A DNA stretch of 64,000 nt from positions 806,001 to 870,000 of the forward strand of contig JAHQIY010000003.1 in NCBI GenBank assembly GCA_019054805.1. Reading direction: 5' to 3'. The position numbers were made by a program, and so were the translations under genes. The stretch's first letter is position 1, and the number at the start of each line of letters is the position of its first letter. The notes under the pieces were generated by a model. That model was given only the letters and a program-made list of their open reading frames with translations, made no database searches and was not told the origin of the DNA. Below, in pieces: positions 52,643-63,901 of this stretch. Origin of the DNA: Brachionus manjavacas (Eukaryota; Rotifera; Eurotatoria; Ploima; Brachionidae).

Positions 52643-53856
52643 ATGAATGCAATTGTCTATGGGTTACTGTTGCCGGGTCTATTTGGCACCCTGTCAGCAT
52701 CTTCCTTTCCAATAGACGGCCCCGAGATGTACAACTCCCGAGCCCACAACCACCTGGAGAAAATAGTCAATGAATTCCTGGAGCAAATAGACGACGAGTC
52801 CAGTTTTAGGCGAGAAAAAAAATACCAACCTGAAACCCAGCCTTTGCTCGGTCATAGACGCAAGTCAGACCCCACGCAGCTCAGCTGCCAGTCGCACATG
52901 TCCCTATTCGAGTCCAATCGAATGATAGACACAAAGACAAGTGTAAATAACGGAGCCAAATTTCTATCAGTAGACAAAATCGAGCCGGGCTCCCAATTCA
53001 GTCTCAAAGAACTTCAGGACTCGTGTGTCAAGATGTGCTGCTCGACTGACTTCTGCGACACGGCCATGTTGTCACTAGTCCATGGCCAAAACGGATACCG
53101 ATGCTACATGTTCAAATGCTCCCAGCATTGTTTGTTCATCAAACACAAGGACTACGCTCTACTCAGACAAAAATCTCCTGAACAAGAATTCGATGAGAAA
53201 AACATCCAGACTGGACACAGAGACAGTAAGAAAAATTTTGTTTTCTTTTATCGATAATTTTTTTCACCAACTTAAAACCACAGATATAAAATGTCATAAA
53301 GACTATGAATTCACTTGTCTAAAAATAAAGCAGTGCATTCCGATCTATGACGTGTGCGATTCTATAGCGCACTGTGAGGATAAGACAGACGAGCTAAACT
53401 GCGACTCGAATAGTACGAGCACAGCCATCGGAAAAAAAACGACAACCAAAGCCACGGTTGACTACTACGAGGACTATGAACAGGACTTGATAAGACAGCA
53501 AAATGAGATACTCGAGCATTTGAGGCTTTTGGAGGCTCAGCAGCGCTCGGATAGGTTCTATCATCCGAAAAATTTTTTAGAAAATTTCATGCAGGAGGAA
53601 CCAAAAAGCCCTAGGTACAAAATTACGACTAGACCGCCTCCTAAGCCTAGCACATACAGGGTTTTGTTTAATGGTAAAAATAAGTGTTGTCTGTGTAGCT
53701 TGCTTTTATGTGCATTTTCTTTTTTTGGATTACCAAACCAAACGATCAGTGTTTTTTTACGAAAATATTTTTTTTCAAGGTAGTGAAATTAATTTAACAG
53801 TTAAGTTAAGTTTCAAGGCTAATCGGCCAGTGTCCATGCCTCATGAGACTGATTAA
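52643..53856 (+). CDS. Secreted protein with MANSC and LDLa modules, three exons
   Basis: Exons 52643-53225, 53284-53673 and 53780-53856 join in phase 1 at both introns (GT...CAG, GT...AAG), giving 349 codons. Residues 1-20 (MNAIVYGLLLPGLFGTLSAS) form a signal peptide. A MANSC-like domain follows at about 70-180, with the cysteine series C..CVKMCCSTDFCDTAML and RCYMFKCSQHC. A six-cysteine LDL-receptor class A module is at about 197-235 (KCHKDYEFTCLKIKQC...CEDKTDELNC) with Ca-binding acidic residues. The tail is charged and Thr/Pro-rich with no membrane segment. MANSC plus LDLa resembles the Kunitz-inhibitor/LRP11-like extracellular families, but no Kunitz domain is seen. Role unknown, probably extracellular binding. 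Confidence 0.8.
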
Positions 53857-54089
53857 GGAAAAACACTTCATTTATTTAATTGATTATTAAAAAAAATTAT
53901 AAATTAAACATATAAAAATATTGAATAGAGTTATTGATTTAATAGTCATTTGAAAAAATTTTACAACAAGCTATTTTAGCTAAATAATTCAAATTCAGAA
54001 ACAAAATCTGTGTAAATTAAATTTATGTTATTGAAAATTGAAAGCTTAAACGTTGAAATATTCAACATTGATCTCTTGATCACAAAGCA
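53857..54089. other. 3' region of the MANSC/LDLa gene
   Basis: AT-rich; no canonical AATAAA close to the stop codon. Confidence 0.3.
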
Positions 54090-54342
54090 ATTTATTAATC
54101 TTGAATAAAAATGTTCAAGAGTTTTTTCTCCACTTTTTGATTTGATTCAATTAGGTTATTGTTGTTCCTTAAAATTCAAATTTCTCAAATTTCATTTTTC
54201 TTTAATTTTTCTTTTAGATTTAGCTAAGAATTGAAATATAATGGACATTTAAGATTTAAGATTTTATTTATTTGTTTTCTGTACCGAGCAAAAGCTCTTT
54301 CAGATTAAAAAAAAAAAAAAAAAAAATAAAATAAAGTTAAAA
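54090..54342. repeat. LINE fragments: + piece and inverted hairpin tail
   Basis: 54090-54205 repeats 49430-49560 on +. 54265-54310 (TTTCTGTACCGAGCAAAAGC) is an inverted hairpin-LINE tail followed by poly-A. Confidence 0.55.
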
Positions 54343-54897
54343 AACGTAATGGTCCGATAAATATGACAAGTAATTTAAGATAAATAATTTAAGATAAAAG
54401 TTTTTTTACGAAAAATATATGTTATTTGAATTGAATTGAATTTTTAAATGTATTATAGTTTTAAAAACAAGTAAAAAATGTACAAAAATTCATAATATAT
54501 TGGAATCTTATTAAGTCTAAAAAAACAAGAACGGATGAAGTTAACAAATCTTGGAACGTAGTTGGACCACATTTAAGTTGAATTTTAAAAGTTAAACTAA
54601 CTACAATTTTTACAATAGAATGAGACATTAGGCTTTAAGCCTCTTAAAAAGCCGAAAGAGTTTATTTTTCAAAAAAAAAGAAGTTGATTTTTAAATTAAC
54701 ATGGGTTAAAAACATGTCATTAAACCCGAGCAATATTTTCATAAAAAATAGCAATATTTTGCATATTCGCTTTTTGTTGCATGTCACTAAAAGCGAATAT
54801 TTCAATTTTAAAAATCAGTGTTCACTCAAATATTACATGTCACTAAAATAGGGTACTCTGTTTTAGTGACATGTCATATTTATCGGACCATTACGTT
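54343..54897. mobile_element. 555-bp MITE with AACGTAATGGTCCG ends
   Basis: AACGTAATGGTCCGATAAAT at the left and its near-perfect inverse at the right (over 25 bp, through ATGACA). Inside, ACATGTCACTAAAA motifs are repeated in both directions (54778, 54833, 54866). Non-coding; target duplication not resolved. Confidence 0.7.
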
Positions 54898-55394
54898 AAG
54901 ATAGATATTTTTAAATCATTTTTTAAAGTTTCAAAATTCTTACAAAATCTTTTGAATTTTTCTATGATGTAATTTTCTAAATTTTCTATGTTGTAATTTT
55001 CTACTGTAAATTATCTGGTTTCTCTGGAAGGTACTTACTCTATAAAAGAAAATGAAATTGTAAAACCTTTCATGGTAAAGTTCCAGTAAATTTTAACGAA
55101 GCTATTAAACCATTTAACATGATTCAATGCTTTTTAGAAAATTCACTTGATCAAAATTTTAAACAATGTCGAAATCTAGATTCAAAATCTACATCCCATA
55201 GAAACAAACAAAATATATTTTTAAATTTTCAGAAAAAAAAATTTTCTATACTTACGAGAATTTTTGGTATTCAATTTTAATATTTCATTTAATTCTTATG
55301 TCTTGAAAAATATAATACTGATCGTTCAAACTATTGCTATTAAGAAAAAAATCTGATCACTGATTTAAATAGCTTTTATTTAATTTGTTAAGAT
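54898..55394. other. Gene-free region upstream of the small membrane-protein gene
   Basis: AT-rich; nothing recognised. Confidence 0.3.
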
Positions 55395-55694
55395 ATGGGT
55401 GCCAAGTCCATGAAAGACATGAATGTTGCGTGGAAAGAAAATGACGAGAGGCACGTGAAATTTGGTGAAGAAAGCAAAATTAAAGTCAGCAAATCGGACA
55501 GTGTTCAGGCTGTGATTATTCTAGTTGTTGGATGTTTGCTGGTGGTCAGTTTTTTTGTCTACATTGCTTTGTCCACTAAATACCTGAGCAAAAAACTGAG
55601 AATTATGAATTTATTGGGAACCGATCGGACCAAATCAAGTGCCCAGAATGTGGACGCCGATGGTGATTATTTAATTAATGGTCTTTACTTGTAA
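55395..55694 (+). CDS. Small single-pass membrane protein, 99 residues
   Basis: A charged N-terminus of about 37 residues (starting MGAKSMKDMNVAWKENDER) is followed by one hydrophobic segment, VQAVIILVVGCLLVVSFFVY (about 37-57), then a basic KYLSKKLR and a polar tail ending DYLINGLYL. There is no cleavable signal peptide, so a signal-anchor orientation is likely. MG at the start could be myristoylated, but position 6 is Met, not Ser/Thr. AATAAA at 55763 is 69 bp after the stop. Codon use is balanced. I do not recognise the family. It could be the last exon of a larger gene, but the ATG context and length suffice for a stand-alone gene. Confidence 0.6.
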   Translation: MGAKSMKDMNVAWKENDERHVKFGEESKIKVSKSDSVQAVIILVVGCLLVVSFFVYIALSTKYLSKKLRIMNLLGTDRTKSSAQNVDADGDYLINGLYL

Positions 55695-55762
55695 TTTTTA
55701 GATTTTTGATAATTTTGTGTAAATACATGTTAGCAAAATATAATTATGTTCTTATCGATTTT

Positions 55763-55768
55763 AATAAA
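55763..55768 (+). terminator. Poly(A) signal of the small membrane-protein gene
   Basis: AATAAA 69 bp past the stop codon. Confidence 0.5.
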
Positions 55769-55954
55769 ATTAATTAGTGTTTTTTTCAAATTTTTAAAGT
55801 GAAATTTGATAGTCTCGTTCTTAAAGATTAGCACCAAAATTATTAGTTGTATCCATTTAGGTTAAAAATCTCATGATTTGGTAAACTTGTTTAATTATAA
55901 CTTCACATTTTCCTACAGCTCTTTTTCTAAGCTAAAAATTGATGTATTTATAAC

Positions 55955-56320
55955 AGTACGCTGCAACAAAAGGCTAAATATTATTAAGATATTGTTAAAT
56001 AAAAAATTTATATAAATCTTTAATCTATTTTTTTGTATATCTGTATCGAGCTAAGGCTCCTTCAGATTAAAAAAAAAAAATAAAATAAAGTTTAAAATAA
56101 GAAAAAAATATAAAAAAAATAAAAATAAAAATTAAAATAAGTTAAAATAGAAGAAAATTAATATTAGATATATTGAAATAGAGAATAACAGGATACATAT
56201 TTTTAAATGTCTGATTTTTCAGGGAAAAAGGAAGAAATAGTAAGGTAGCAATTACACAATGGAGTTGGGTATTCAATATATCTTGCTTCGAAACCTTTAA
56301 GAAATTCTTTAAAATTTATT
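55955..56320 (-). pseudogene. Hairpin-tailed LINE fragments in both orientations
   Basis: 55955-56020 (+) encodes RCNKRLNIIKILLNKK. 56030-56315 (-) is a 3' end with a hairpin near 56045-56070 and the C-terminal coding end (YPTPLCNCYLTISSF, about 56220-56300). Confidence 0.6.
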
Positions 56321-56324
56321 ATTA

Positions 56325-59030
56325 TTTATTTATTTGTATTTCTGTATCGAGCTTAAGCTCCTTCAGATTTTAAAAAACAATAATAAAATAAAAATCAAAA
56401 TAAAGTTAAATAGAATAGAATAAAAGTAAAAATAATATAAGTTAAAAAATAGGAAAATATTAAAATTAAAATAAATAAAGAAATATTAAGAAATGATAAA
56501 GATAGAGAGTTACAGAATACATTTCTTAAACATTTGATGGTTCAGGAAAAAAAGAAGAAATAGTAAGGTAGCAATTACACAATGGAGTTGGGTACTCGAT
56601 ATTTCTTGATTCGAAACCTTTGTTATATTCTTCCACCAGTCTGACAACCAGTGGAACAGAGTGGCTCAGCCCTGCCCTAACATATCTCTCAGTTATCTCA
56701 AAAAGTCGATTTGAGACTGTTAGTAGTTTAAGTTTATTATATGCCTCATGATGTAAAATGTTGGAAGATGTATCATATCTTAATTTTAGTATAGAACGAA
56801 CTGCTGAATTCTGTATCACTTCTAACCTTTTTATATTAGTTTCTGAAAGAGAGTTAAGACAAGGAAAAGAATAATCTAGAATAGATCCTATCAAAGACTT
56901 ATAAAGATTCCTAAAGTTTTAAAGTCGAGGCCCCATTTTTTATTTGACAAGATTTTGATTAAATTTAGCCTTGAATTGCAACGTTCTTTAATTTCTTCTA
57001 TCATTGACGAAAAGGTTAATTTAGAATCGAATTTAATTCTTAAGAAGTTAATTTATTTTATCCTTACGATTCTATTCCCATAAATCCTTAACTCAAACTC
57101 AGAATTTTCTTTATTGTTTTTACTAAAAATCATTAAGCAAGATTTTTCTATCGAAATCTTCATTTTCCACTTGAAAAGCCACTTTTCTAATTCAACTAAA
57201 TACTGATTCATTTTACTTTCTAGATTTCCATTTTTTTTAAAAATAAAAAAAGTGACAAGATCGTCTGCAAAGAGAAGTGAATATTCATTATTAGATTTAT
57301 TTTTTTTGGAATATCATTAATATATATACTAAATAATTAAGGACTAATAACTGATCCTTGAGGAACGCCAGCAGATATTTTGAATTCATCACTAATGTGA
57401 TCATTTATATTTACCTTAAGTGTTCTACAACTAAAAAATGATTTAATCCAATAAATTAAATAGGCAGGTATATGTTTTGTAGCTGTGTAGGGGGTTTTAG
57501 GGGTTTATTAAAAGAGGTTCTCTTTTATTGAATACTTTTTTAAATCTAAATAAGTAAAAGGAACCGGCCGTTTCTACTTATAAGTTATAAAACTTGTAAT
57601 TATGTAAATTTGAAATTGATGTTTTGTTTAGAAAGCATAACTTGCTTTGCTCTTGTGGTTGCTTCACCACATCCCTCGGCTTTAAGCTAAAGTCTTGGCC
57701 TTCAGTCTTTCTGACCTTCTGGGTTGGTCGGGTTGGCTAGTCGGTTGCTTGTCGGCTTGTTCTTTGGTCGGTCGTCCGACCCTTCTCTTGCCAGTTTGGT
57801 TGCTGCTTGTTGCAGCTGGAATGGCTTGGTGTGTTATTGGTGACGTGTGTGTGTCAATGGATGGAGTTAGTGGTGTGGTAACCTGGGAATTGGACGGCTG
57901 AGGTTCATGTGGTGATGGTTGCTACACCACAGTTTATTTATCTTTTAAGCTTATAAATTATACCTTCATGCCAAACGTTGTCGAAAGTTTTGGAAATGTC
58001 AAAAAATAGGCAATATCTTTTTTCTTTCTAATTAATGATTCGACAACTTTTGGATAAAGAAAACTAAATTATCTGCTGTTCTTCGATATTTTCTAAAACC
58101 AGATTGTTCCTGGATTGGCAATGAATTTTTCTCCAAGAAATCATATAATCTTGAAAAAATAATACGTTCAAGCAGTTTACCTAGACAGCTAGTAATACTA
58201 AATGATCGATAATTAGAAGGGTCTTGTGTAGGAGAAGATTTCTTAGGTATCATTGTGATATTGGCACTTTTCCAAGCTTTAGGAACCGAACCTTCTTTGA
58301 GACTAAGGTTGAAAAGATCTTTTATCTCATTTAATGAATTTATAGGTAGATTTTTTAATATTAGATTGTGGATAAGGTCAGGTCCTTAAGCTGCTTCTCC
58401 CTTTAGCATTTTTAATGCCAATATCATTTCATAAAGGCTAATCGGTTCGTAAAATTTTGGCTGACTTTTGCTCTTAAAATATTTTAAATTGGAGTGAGTT
58501 ATTTCTGAATCTTTTTCAGTGCTTTCAAGGTCAGTATTAAGGCTAAATGTTGTAGATAATATTTCTTCAAATTACTTTCCTTTTTCCTCATCCGTATTAA
58601 AATCTTGATTGTTTTTATTTAGGGTCGGGATTAAATTTGATCCTTTTCTTGATCTAAACTTATTAATTTTTTTCCAAATTAATAAGTTTAGATCTAAACT
58701 TATTAATGGCCTTCTTGAGAGTGGATTTCTCCCCATCTTTTTAATAAAATCAGACCAATTTTGATTCCAAAATTTTTTTTAGCTAATTTTAATTTTGAAT
58801 GTTAAATGATTATATCTTTGTTTCGTCATTTTACAGCGAGTTTTTTAAAAATTACTTGTTATTTTCTTAGGTTCTTTAATCAAATCTACAATATAAGGAG
58901 GTAGACTGCTCTTGAAAACTTTTTGAGACTGAAAAGGTATACTTTTTTGTTCAGCAGACAATATTTTGTTGGTAATTATTTCGTTTTGTTCGTCAATCGT
59001 CCCCGAAGCCAATTTAGTCAATCAAATGAA
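56325..59030 (-). mobile_element. Hairpin-tailed LINE, longest ORF2 copy, with a GC-rich insertion
   Basis: Reading the minus strand: SLPPYIVDLIKEPKKITS near 58880, MILALKMLKGEAA and GPDLIHNLILKNLP near 58400, SVPKAWKSANITMIPKKSS, SITSCLGKLLERIIFSRLY (58032-58253), then a 470-bp insertion. RT motif B/C remnants follow near 57250-57370, then MIGSILDYSFPCLNSLSETN to YPTPLCNCYLTISSFF (56526-56894) and the hairpin near 56345-56370. It lacks the endonuclease. Frameshifts occur throughout. Confidence 0.75.
57478..57945. mobile_element. GC-richer insertion inside the LINE
   Basis: The LINE frame breaks at YLIYWIKSF and at WHEGIIYKLK on either side. The inserted sequence is strikingly G/T/C-rich, with TTGGTCGG and GGTTGCT repeats, unlike all neighbours. 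The ends look inverted (TGTGTAGGGGG at the left, GCTACACCACA at the right), consistent with a hAT-like MITE, but a target duplication was not resolved. The 68-codon ORF inside (57695-57901) is probably spurious. Confidence 0.5.
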
Positions 59031-59825
59031 GCTAACTCGATTAACCATTGTTATTTCCTTTCATTTAATTCTATGAAATAATGCTTTTAATTAAAAAGAT
59101 AACCATCTTGTTTAAGGAATCGGAGCAAGACTATAACGCACAGAAAAAAAGGTCAAAAACTTAGACAATAGACTATCACGTAACTTATTTGAAAATTTAA
59201 AATTAAAAATATAATGTTAAACACTATAAGTTCTAAATTTATTTTCAAGAAGTAAAATAAATTAATGTAATGAAAACAAAAAAAAATCAATCCTAATTTG
59301 ATTTATTAAAATTAAACTCCAGAAAAAATTGATAGCAAAATTAAGTTTTTTTTATAGATAATAGTAAAAACTTTCTAAAGAATTTGATAATTCTATTCCG
59401 TCTCCCTTAAATACTGATGATTCTTTCATTCATCCGTTTCGGTTGCCGTCTCCAGAATTTTCTCCGTTCCTGCCTAGGTTTCCGATGGTAGACACCGTTT
59501 ATTTCTACGGTATTTTTGGGGTCACCGATTGTTTTTCCGTTTCCATTTCTGCTACTGTTTTTTTTTCTCCGTCTCTAGAATCTTTTTGTTCTAATATTCG
59601 ATCCCCGTTACCAGTTCCCTGAATCTGCCCGGAGGTCACTCCGTTCCTCCGGTGGCCAATACTTTGTTGAGTGTTTTCAATTTTTGATTATTATTAATAT
59701 TATTATTATTATTATTAGATATAAAAATGTTTGGATCACAATTACTACTAGGATCTTCTAGTTCATGAACTCGATTGACTATTTGACCAAGACTCATCTT
59801 GTTCATCTTGTAAAATAACAAGAGA
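59031..59825. other. Gene-free stretch with CCGTTTCC-like repeats and an AAT microsatellite
   Basis: 59390-59640 is built of degenerate CCGTTTCC/TTCCGTTCC units of higher GC. 59680-59716 is an (ATT)n run. No gene. Confidence 0.4.
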
Positions 59826-60345
59826 ATTTAACAAGGCTCAGTAATTAATCCTCTTTTATTAAGTATTAATGACATCCCCAAAAGAAACAAAACAAATAAC
59901 GAATACTCTCTGCTTTTCGCAGATGATCTAGTTGCATTCTTCATTTACAACAAAAAGGGGAACCTAGAAAAAAAGATAAATAAATACACCAACGAACTAG
60001 AACAATGGCTTATTAAATGGAAAATGAAGATATCAGTTGAAAAGTCGTGTTCAGTAGTCGTTTTTAGGTACAAAAAAGAGAGTGATAATCTAAACTTAAA
60101 AATATACTGAAACAGAATAGTGAGTCAAAAAGAAATCAAGTCTTTTGGTATTAAATTTGATTCTAAGTTAAATTTTAATGTACTGGTAGACGAAATTAAA
60201 GAACGGTGCAATTAAAGGCTAAATATTATCAAGATATTGTCAAAAAAAAAATTGGGTCTCTTAATCAAAATACAATAGGAGTTTTGATAAAGACCATAAA
60301 TTTTTAGTGAGATCAATTTTAGACTTATTTTTCTAGTGTATTTAA
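59826..60345 (+). pseudogene. Hairpin-tailed LINE relic, RT palm region
   Basis: It encodes GSVINPLLLSINDIPKRNK, LLFADDLVAFFIYNKKGN, LEQWLIKWKMKISVEKSC and FDSKLNFNVLVDEIKERC, then decays. Nearly identical to parts of 25370-25760 and 29740-30060. Confidence 0.7.
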
Positions 60346-60829
60346 ATTTGCAAAGGCTCTAAGTACTTTAAGTCTTTCGGTCATTAGATAAGACTAAAAT
60401 AAAATGTTCAAATGATTAAAGTTAAAATAAAAATTTTGATAAATAAAGTAAAAAAAAAGGATAAAGTAAATTCCTGGAAAAAACGATAGAAAGATTTTTT
60501 TGTTTTAATTTTAAATGATAAAAAAAAAGGTCGAAAATCAGGGAGAAATATTTTCTCCATTCCTGCCTCGGTTAGAGAAATTAGACTGAGTTTATTTGAT
60601 CTTATTTGATTACTCCATCATCTATATAATCCCTTTTCATTTAAATATTCACTGAATTCATTCTATACATTACATAATGTTTTTTTTTTCTTACGGGGTC
60701 TTGAGCTATTAACTATTGTTTAACAAAATAATTAGTGTTTTTTTGAAAATAAAACTTTATTTTAGAAAATTTATAGATAGTTTATTTAGACGAACTTTAA
60801 TGCTATCAAGCTTATAGGCTTTTATTTAC

Positions 60830-61110
60830 AAGGTATATTGTTTCCAAAAAGTTTTAAAGTTAGAGATTGGTTTATACCTGGATTTTCGGAGAAAATGGTA
60901 TGGCTACACTTTTCAGGGGCCATTTTCATTTACCATTTTACAAGCCAAACTTCAATCTTTTTCAAATAGCAATTTATTGATGTGAAAATTTTACCATTTT
61001 TTTAAATACAAAGAAGAAAACAAGATCATAGACAAACAGAAGAGAAGAGCTTTTATTTTTTGAGTTCAATATATTATTAATAAATATTGTAAAAAGCAGA
61101 CAATACTTTT
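60830..61110 (-). pseudogene. LINE fragment of the 18190 subfamily
   Basis: On the minus strand: FKKNGKIFTSIN-like sequence, NCYLKKIEVWLVKW and MAPEKCSHTIFSENPG match the palm-to-thumb part of the LINE at 18190-18774. Confidence 0.55.
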
Positions 61111-61334
61111 CCTTGTTTTAATTCAATTTCAGAAAGCAACAAGCAATTCTGAAAGCAGCAGTCAGATTATAAAGACCCAAGTCTTAACATGTTTCTATTA
61201 GGTAGAGATGCACGTTCTAGGATTAATTGCAGTCGAAACACATTTAAACCACCACTTTATTGTTATAACCTCGGATTCCATTAAATAAACTTTTGACTAA
61301 ATTAAATTGTTTTAATTATTTCTTGGCTTAAGTG

Positions 61335-62285
61335 CAAATCCGAGACTTTACAAGTTATATTCTTAAGTTAAAATATGATGCTCTCTCCAACATCGAGAAT
61401 CATGAGGCTTTTAATAAACTTAAATTATTAACAGTCTCGAATCGGCTTTGTGAGTTGAGTGAGAGATATGTTGGGACAGGACTGAGCCATTCTATTCCAT
61501 TGATTGTCACAGACTAGTGGATGAATACAAAGCGGGTTTCGAATTAATATACATTGAATACCCAACAGAGACAGGAATAACTATTACATCTTAAGTATAA
61601 GTAATTATCTTAAGTGTTCGAATTTTAAGTATAAGTTTAAGTAAAAACTTATGTTCGTTCAAATTTTAAGTTAGTACTGCTATAATACTTAAGTACTTAA
61701 ATATGTAAGGTCCACTAAATGATGATTTATATTGTTAAAAAAAATTTCTAAATTTCTAAATTTTTGTATCAAAAACACTCTTGGTAAATTAAAAGAGATG
61801 AGTAAAAAAAATTTGAATAGGTCTTATTTTATTTTTCCGATTGTGTATTGAAGAATTTTTAACCACGCCTTGACTTATCATTTTCTTCTTAATTTTTTTT
61901 AACAATAAAAATTTAATAGAACAGAACTATGGCGTCATTTTATTTTTTTATTAAATTTTTTGAAATTTTTTTTATTTATAACACTTTATTTTTTTACTTT
62001 TTTTTTTCTACATCGCCTTTTAGTCGTTTATTGAAATAAATTAATAGAAAAACTCGTAAGTACTTGCATAAGTACTGAAATATTAAGTGTAAGTATAAGT
62101 ACTTGGACTTTTAATTTTCAAATGCTTAATTACTAGAATTTTGGTAAGTACTTAAGTAACCATACTTATGCCTGTCTCGGATGCCCAACTCCATTGTGTA
62201 ATTGCTACCTTACTTTTTCCTCTTGTTACAACCTTTTTCAATTTATGTCTTTTTAACTCTCTTATCTTAATATTTAAAACCCAAA
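61335..62285 (+). pseudogene. Hairpin-tailed LINE C-terminal fragment split by a MITE
   Basis: SYILKLKYDALSNIENHEAF and LCELSERYVGTGLSHSIPL run to IEYPT at 61565. After the MITE, YPTPLCNCYL-coding sequence resumes at 62181 (CCCAACTCCATTGTGTAATTGC) and runs into the 3' UTR. The hairpin is not preserved. Confidence 0.7.
61566..62180. mobile_element. hAT-like MITE, CAGAGACAGG ends, 8-bp duplication
   Basis: Octamers ATACCCAA (61558-61565) and ATGCCCAA (62181-62188) flank it. Ends are CAGAGACAGGAATAACTATT and, inverted, CCGAGACAGGCATAAGTATG. The interior is rich in AAGTACTTAAG-type subterminal motifs. Its removal restores the LINE sequence. Confidence 0.8.
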
Positions 62286-62625
62286 TGTGTGAAAAAAGTA
62301 TAATTTTCATACATATACTTACGATAACTAACTTTAATATTTGAATAAAGTGCTTTTACAATTGTCTTAATCCATTTTTTTAGATTGCATAATATATATT
62401 TATTTTTTTACAACTTAGAAATAAATTCTAATCAAAAAATTAAGAAAAGAAAAAAAATTCAAATTCATTGAAATTCATTCATTCAAGTTTTTCTTACAGG
62501 AAATGTTGTTTGAACAGTATGTCACAAAAAGTTAGAATCAAGTTGAAAAAATAAAAATATTGTTTTTTTGCAATTAAAAAAATCGTTAATTATGAATTTT
62601 TTTCAAATAGTAGCTTTTTTAAAGT
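62286..62625. other. AT-rich stretch, nothing recognised
   Basis: No coding frame or clear repeat. Confidence 0.3.
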
Positions 62626-62633
62626 AAGACTAC

Positions 62634-62981
62634 CAGAGTTGTTCCTCAAGTCGCTATTTTTCAAGTCTTTCGGCCAAAAAGTCAAGTCAATCCAAAAATT
62701 GACTTGATTTTTTTAAGTTTTTTTGGGTGATTTATCTTTCCCAGTAACATTTTCAACGATGTTTTCCATTTATTTTTTAATAGTTTTTTATATTTTTTTA
62801 AAGAATATTTTATAAATTTTTAATTTTTTGGTTAACAAAATGATTCAATTAAAAATGTAAACGTTAAAGAGATTTTAGAGAAAAAAAATCTAAATTCAAT
62901 TTTTACATAAACTTTAATTTAGTAAAAATAAAATCAGACAAAACATCATGGACTTGACTTGAGACTTGATGAACAACTCTA
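62634..62981. mobile_element. hAT-like MITE, CAGAGTTG family
   Basis: AAGACTAC is duplicated exactly at 62626-62633 and 62982-62989. Ends are CAGAGTTGTTCCTCAAGTC and GACTTGATGAACAACTCTA (last base changed). Interior shared, inverted, with 43585-43690. Confidence 0.8.
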
Positions 62982-62989
62982 AAGACTAC

Positions 62990-63349
62990 CTAAAAATCTG
63001 ACAAAACAGAGAAAAAATGGCTAAAAATAAAATAACCGATCAACAGAGATGGCAAATTGCATTTTTTTTGATAAATCAGACAAAGACTAAAAGAGAAATA
63101 GCCGAGTTAATGAAATAATGAACAAAAAAATAATCAGAATAAAAAAAAAAGTTTGACTCTAACTTTTTGCGACATAATGTACAGAAATATTCATTTAATC
63201 ATTTAATCAACACTTATGAAAAAAAAATTTTAAAATCAATTTTTAATAAGAATTTTTCAATTTAAAAAATAAAATAAATCAATCAATAAAATAATCAATA
63301 CTAATTTCTTTTTCTTTTGTTTTTATTCTTCTGGCAGCGGAGCATTAGG
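62990..63349. other. AT-rich stretch with a weak transposase-like fragment
   Basis: 63010-63120 reads MAKNKITDQQRWQIAFFLIN then QTKTKREIAELM, resembling the helix-turn-helix start of a Tc1-type transposase; no more follows. Confidence 0.4.
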
Positions 63350-63455
63350 TAAAACCTTGTTTACTTTATTTTGACGTTTGTTTGATCTTATTTTTTTCAT
63401 ATTTTTTTACAATTTATTTTGAAAGAACTCTAGCTCGTTTCAGAAAACAAATAAT
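63350..63455 (+). repeat. Hairpin-tailed LINE 3' end
   Basis: TTTGAAAGAACTCTAGCTCG, TTTCAGAAAACAAATAATTAAA; only the 3' terminus is left. Confidence 0.6.
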
Positions 63456-63901
63456 TAAACGACTTACCAGGGTATGAGATCAGATTGTTGTGTGCGACAA
63501 AAAAATTCAAAATCGACTTTTAATTATTTATTTTGTTTTGATAAATTAATATTTCGTTTATTTTTAAAGAGATAAACAAAAAACTTGATGCTGTTTTTTT
63601 AAATTTTTTAATAATTAATGCAAATGAAAAAAGAGCAAAAAAGCCAACTAAAATAGTCACAGTCAAATTAACTTTGAGGTTAAAAATAAAACGTATTAAG
63701 CTTTAAATTCAAAATAAACACATAGAAAAAAAAAATATATATATATATAAAAAAAATTCAATTTTTGAAAAGGAAAATTTTTACAATTCTTTAGAACAAA
63801 CAATTTTTTCGGACACATTGATCAGGCGCGTTCATCCAAAAGCTCTGCCGAACAACAACAACAAAATAAATACATACACACACACACACATGGAGAAAAG
63901 A
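63456..63901. other. 3' flank of the edge gene, microsatellites
   Basis: (TA)n at 63737-63751 and (CA)n at 63872-63889. This presumably contains the 3' UTR of the minus-strand gene at the window edge. Confidence 0.45.

Noticed and set aside
57695..57901. 68-codon ORF rich in Trp/Gly/Leu
   Set aside because: Product of the low-complexity TTGGTCGG-type sequence inside a probable MITE; no start context or homology.
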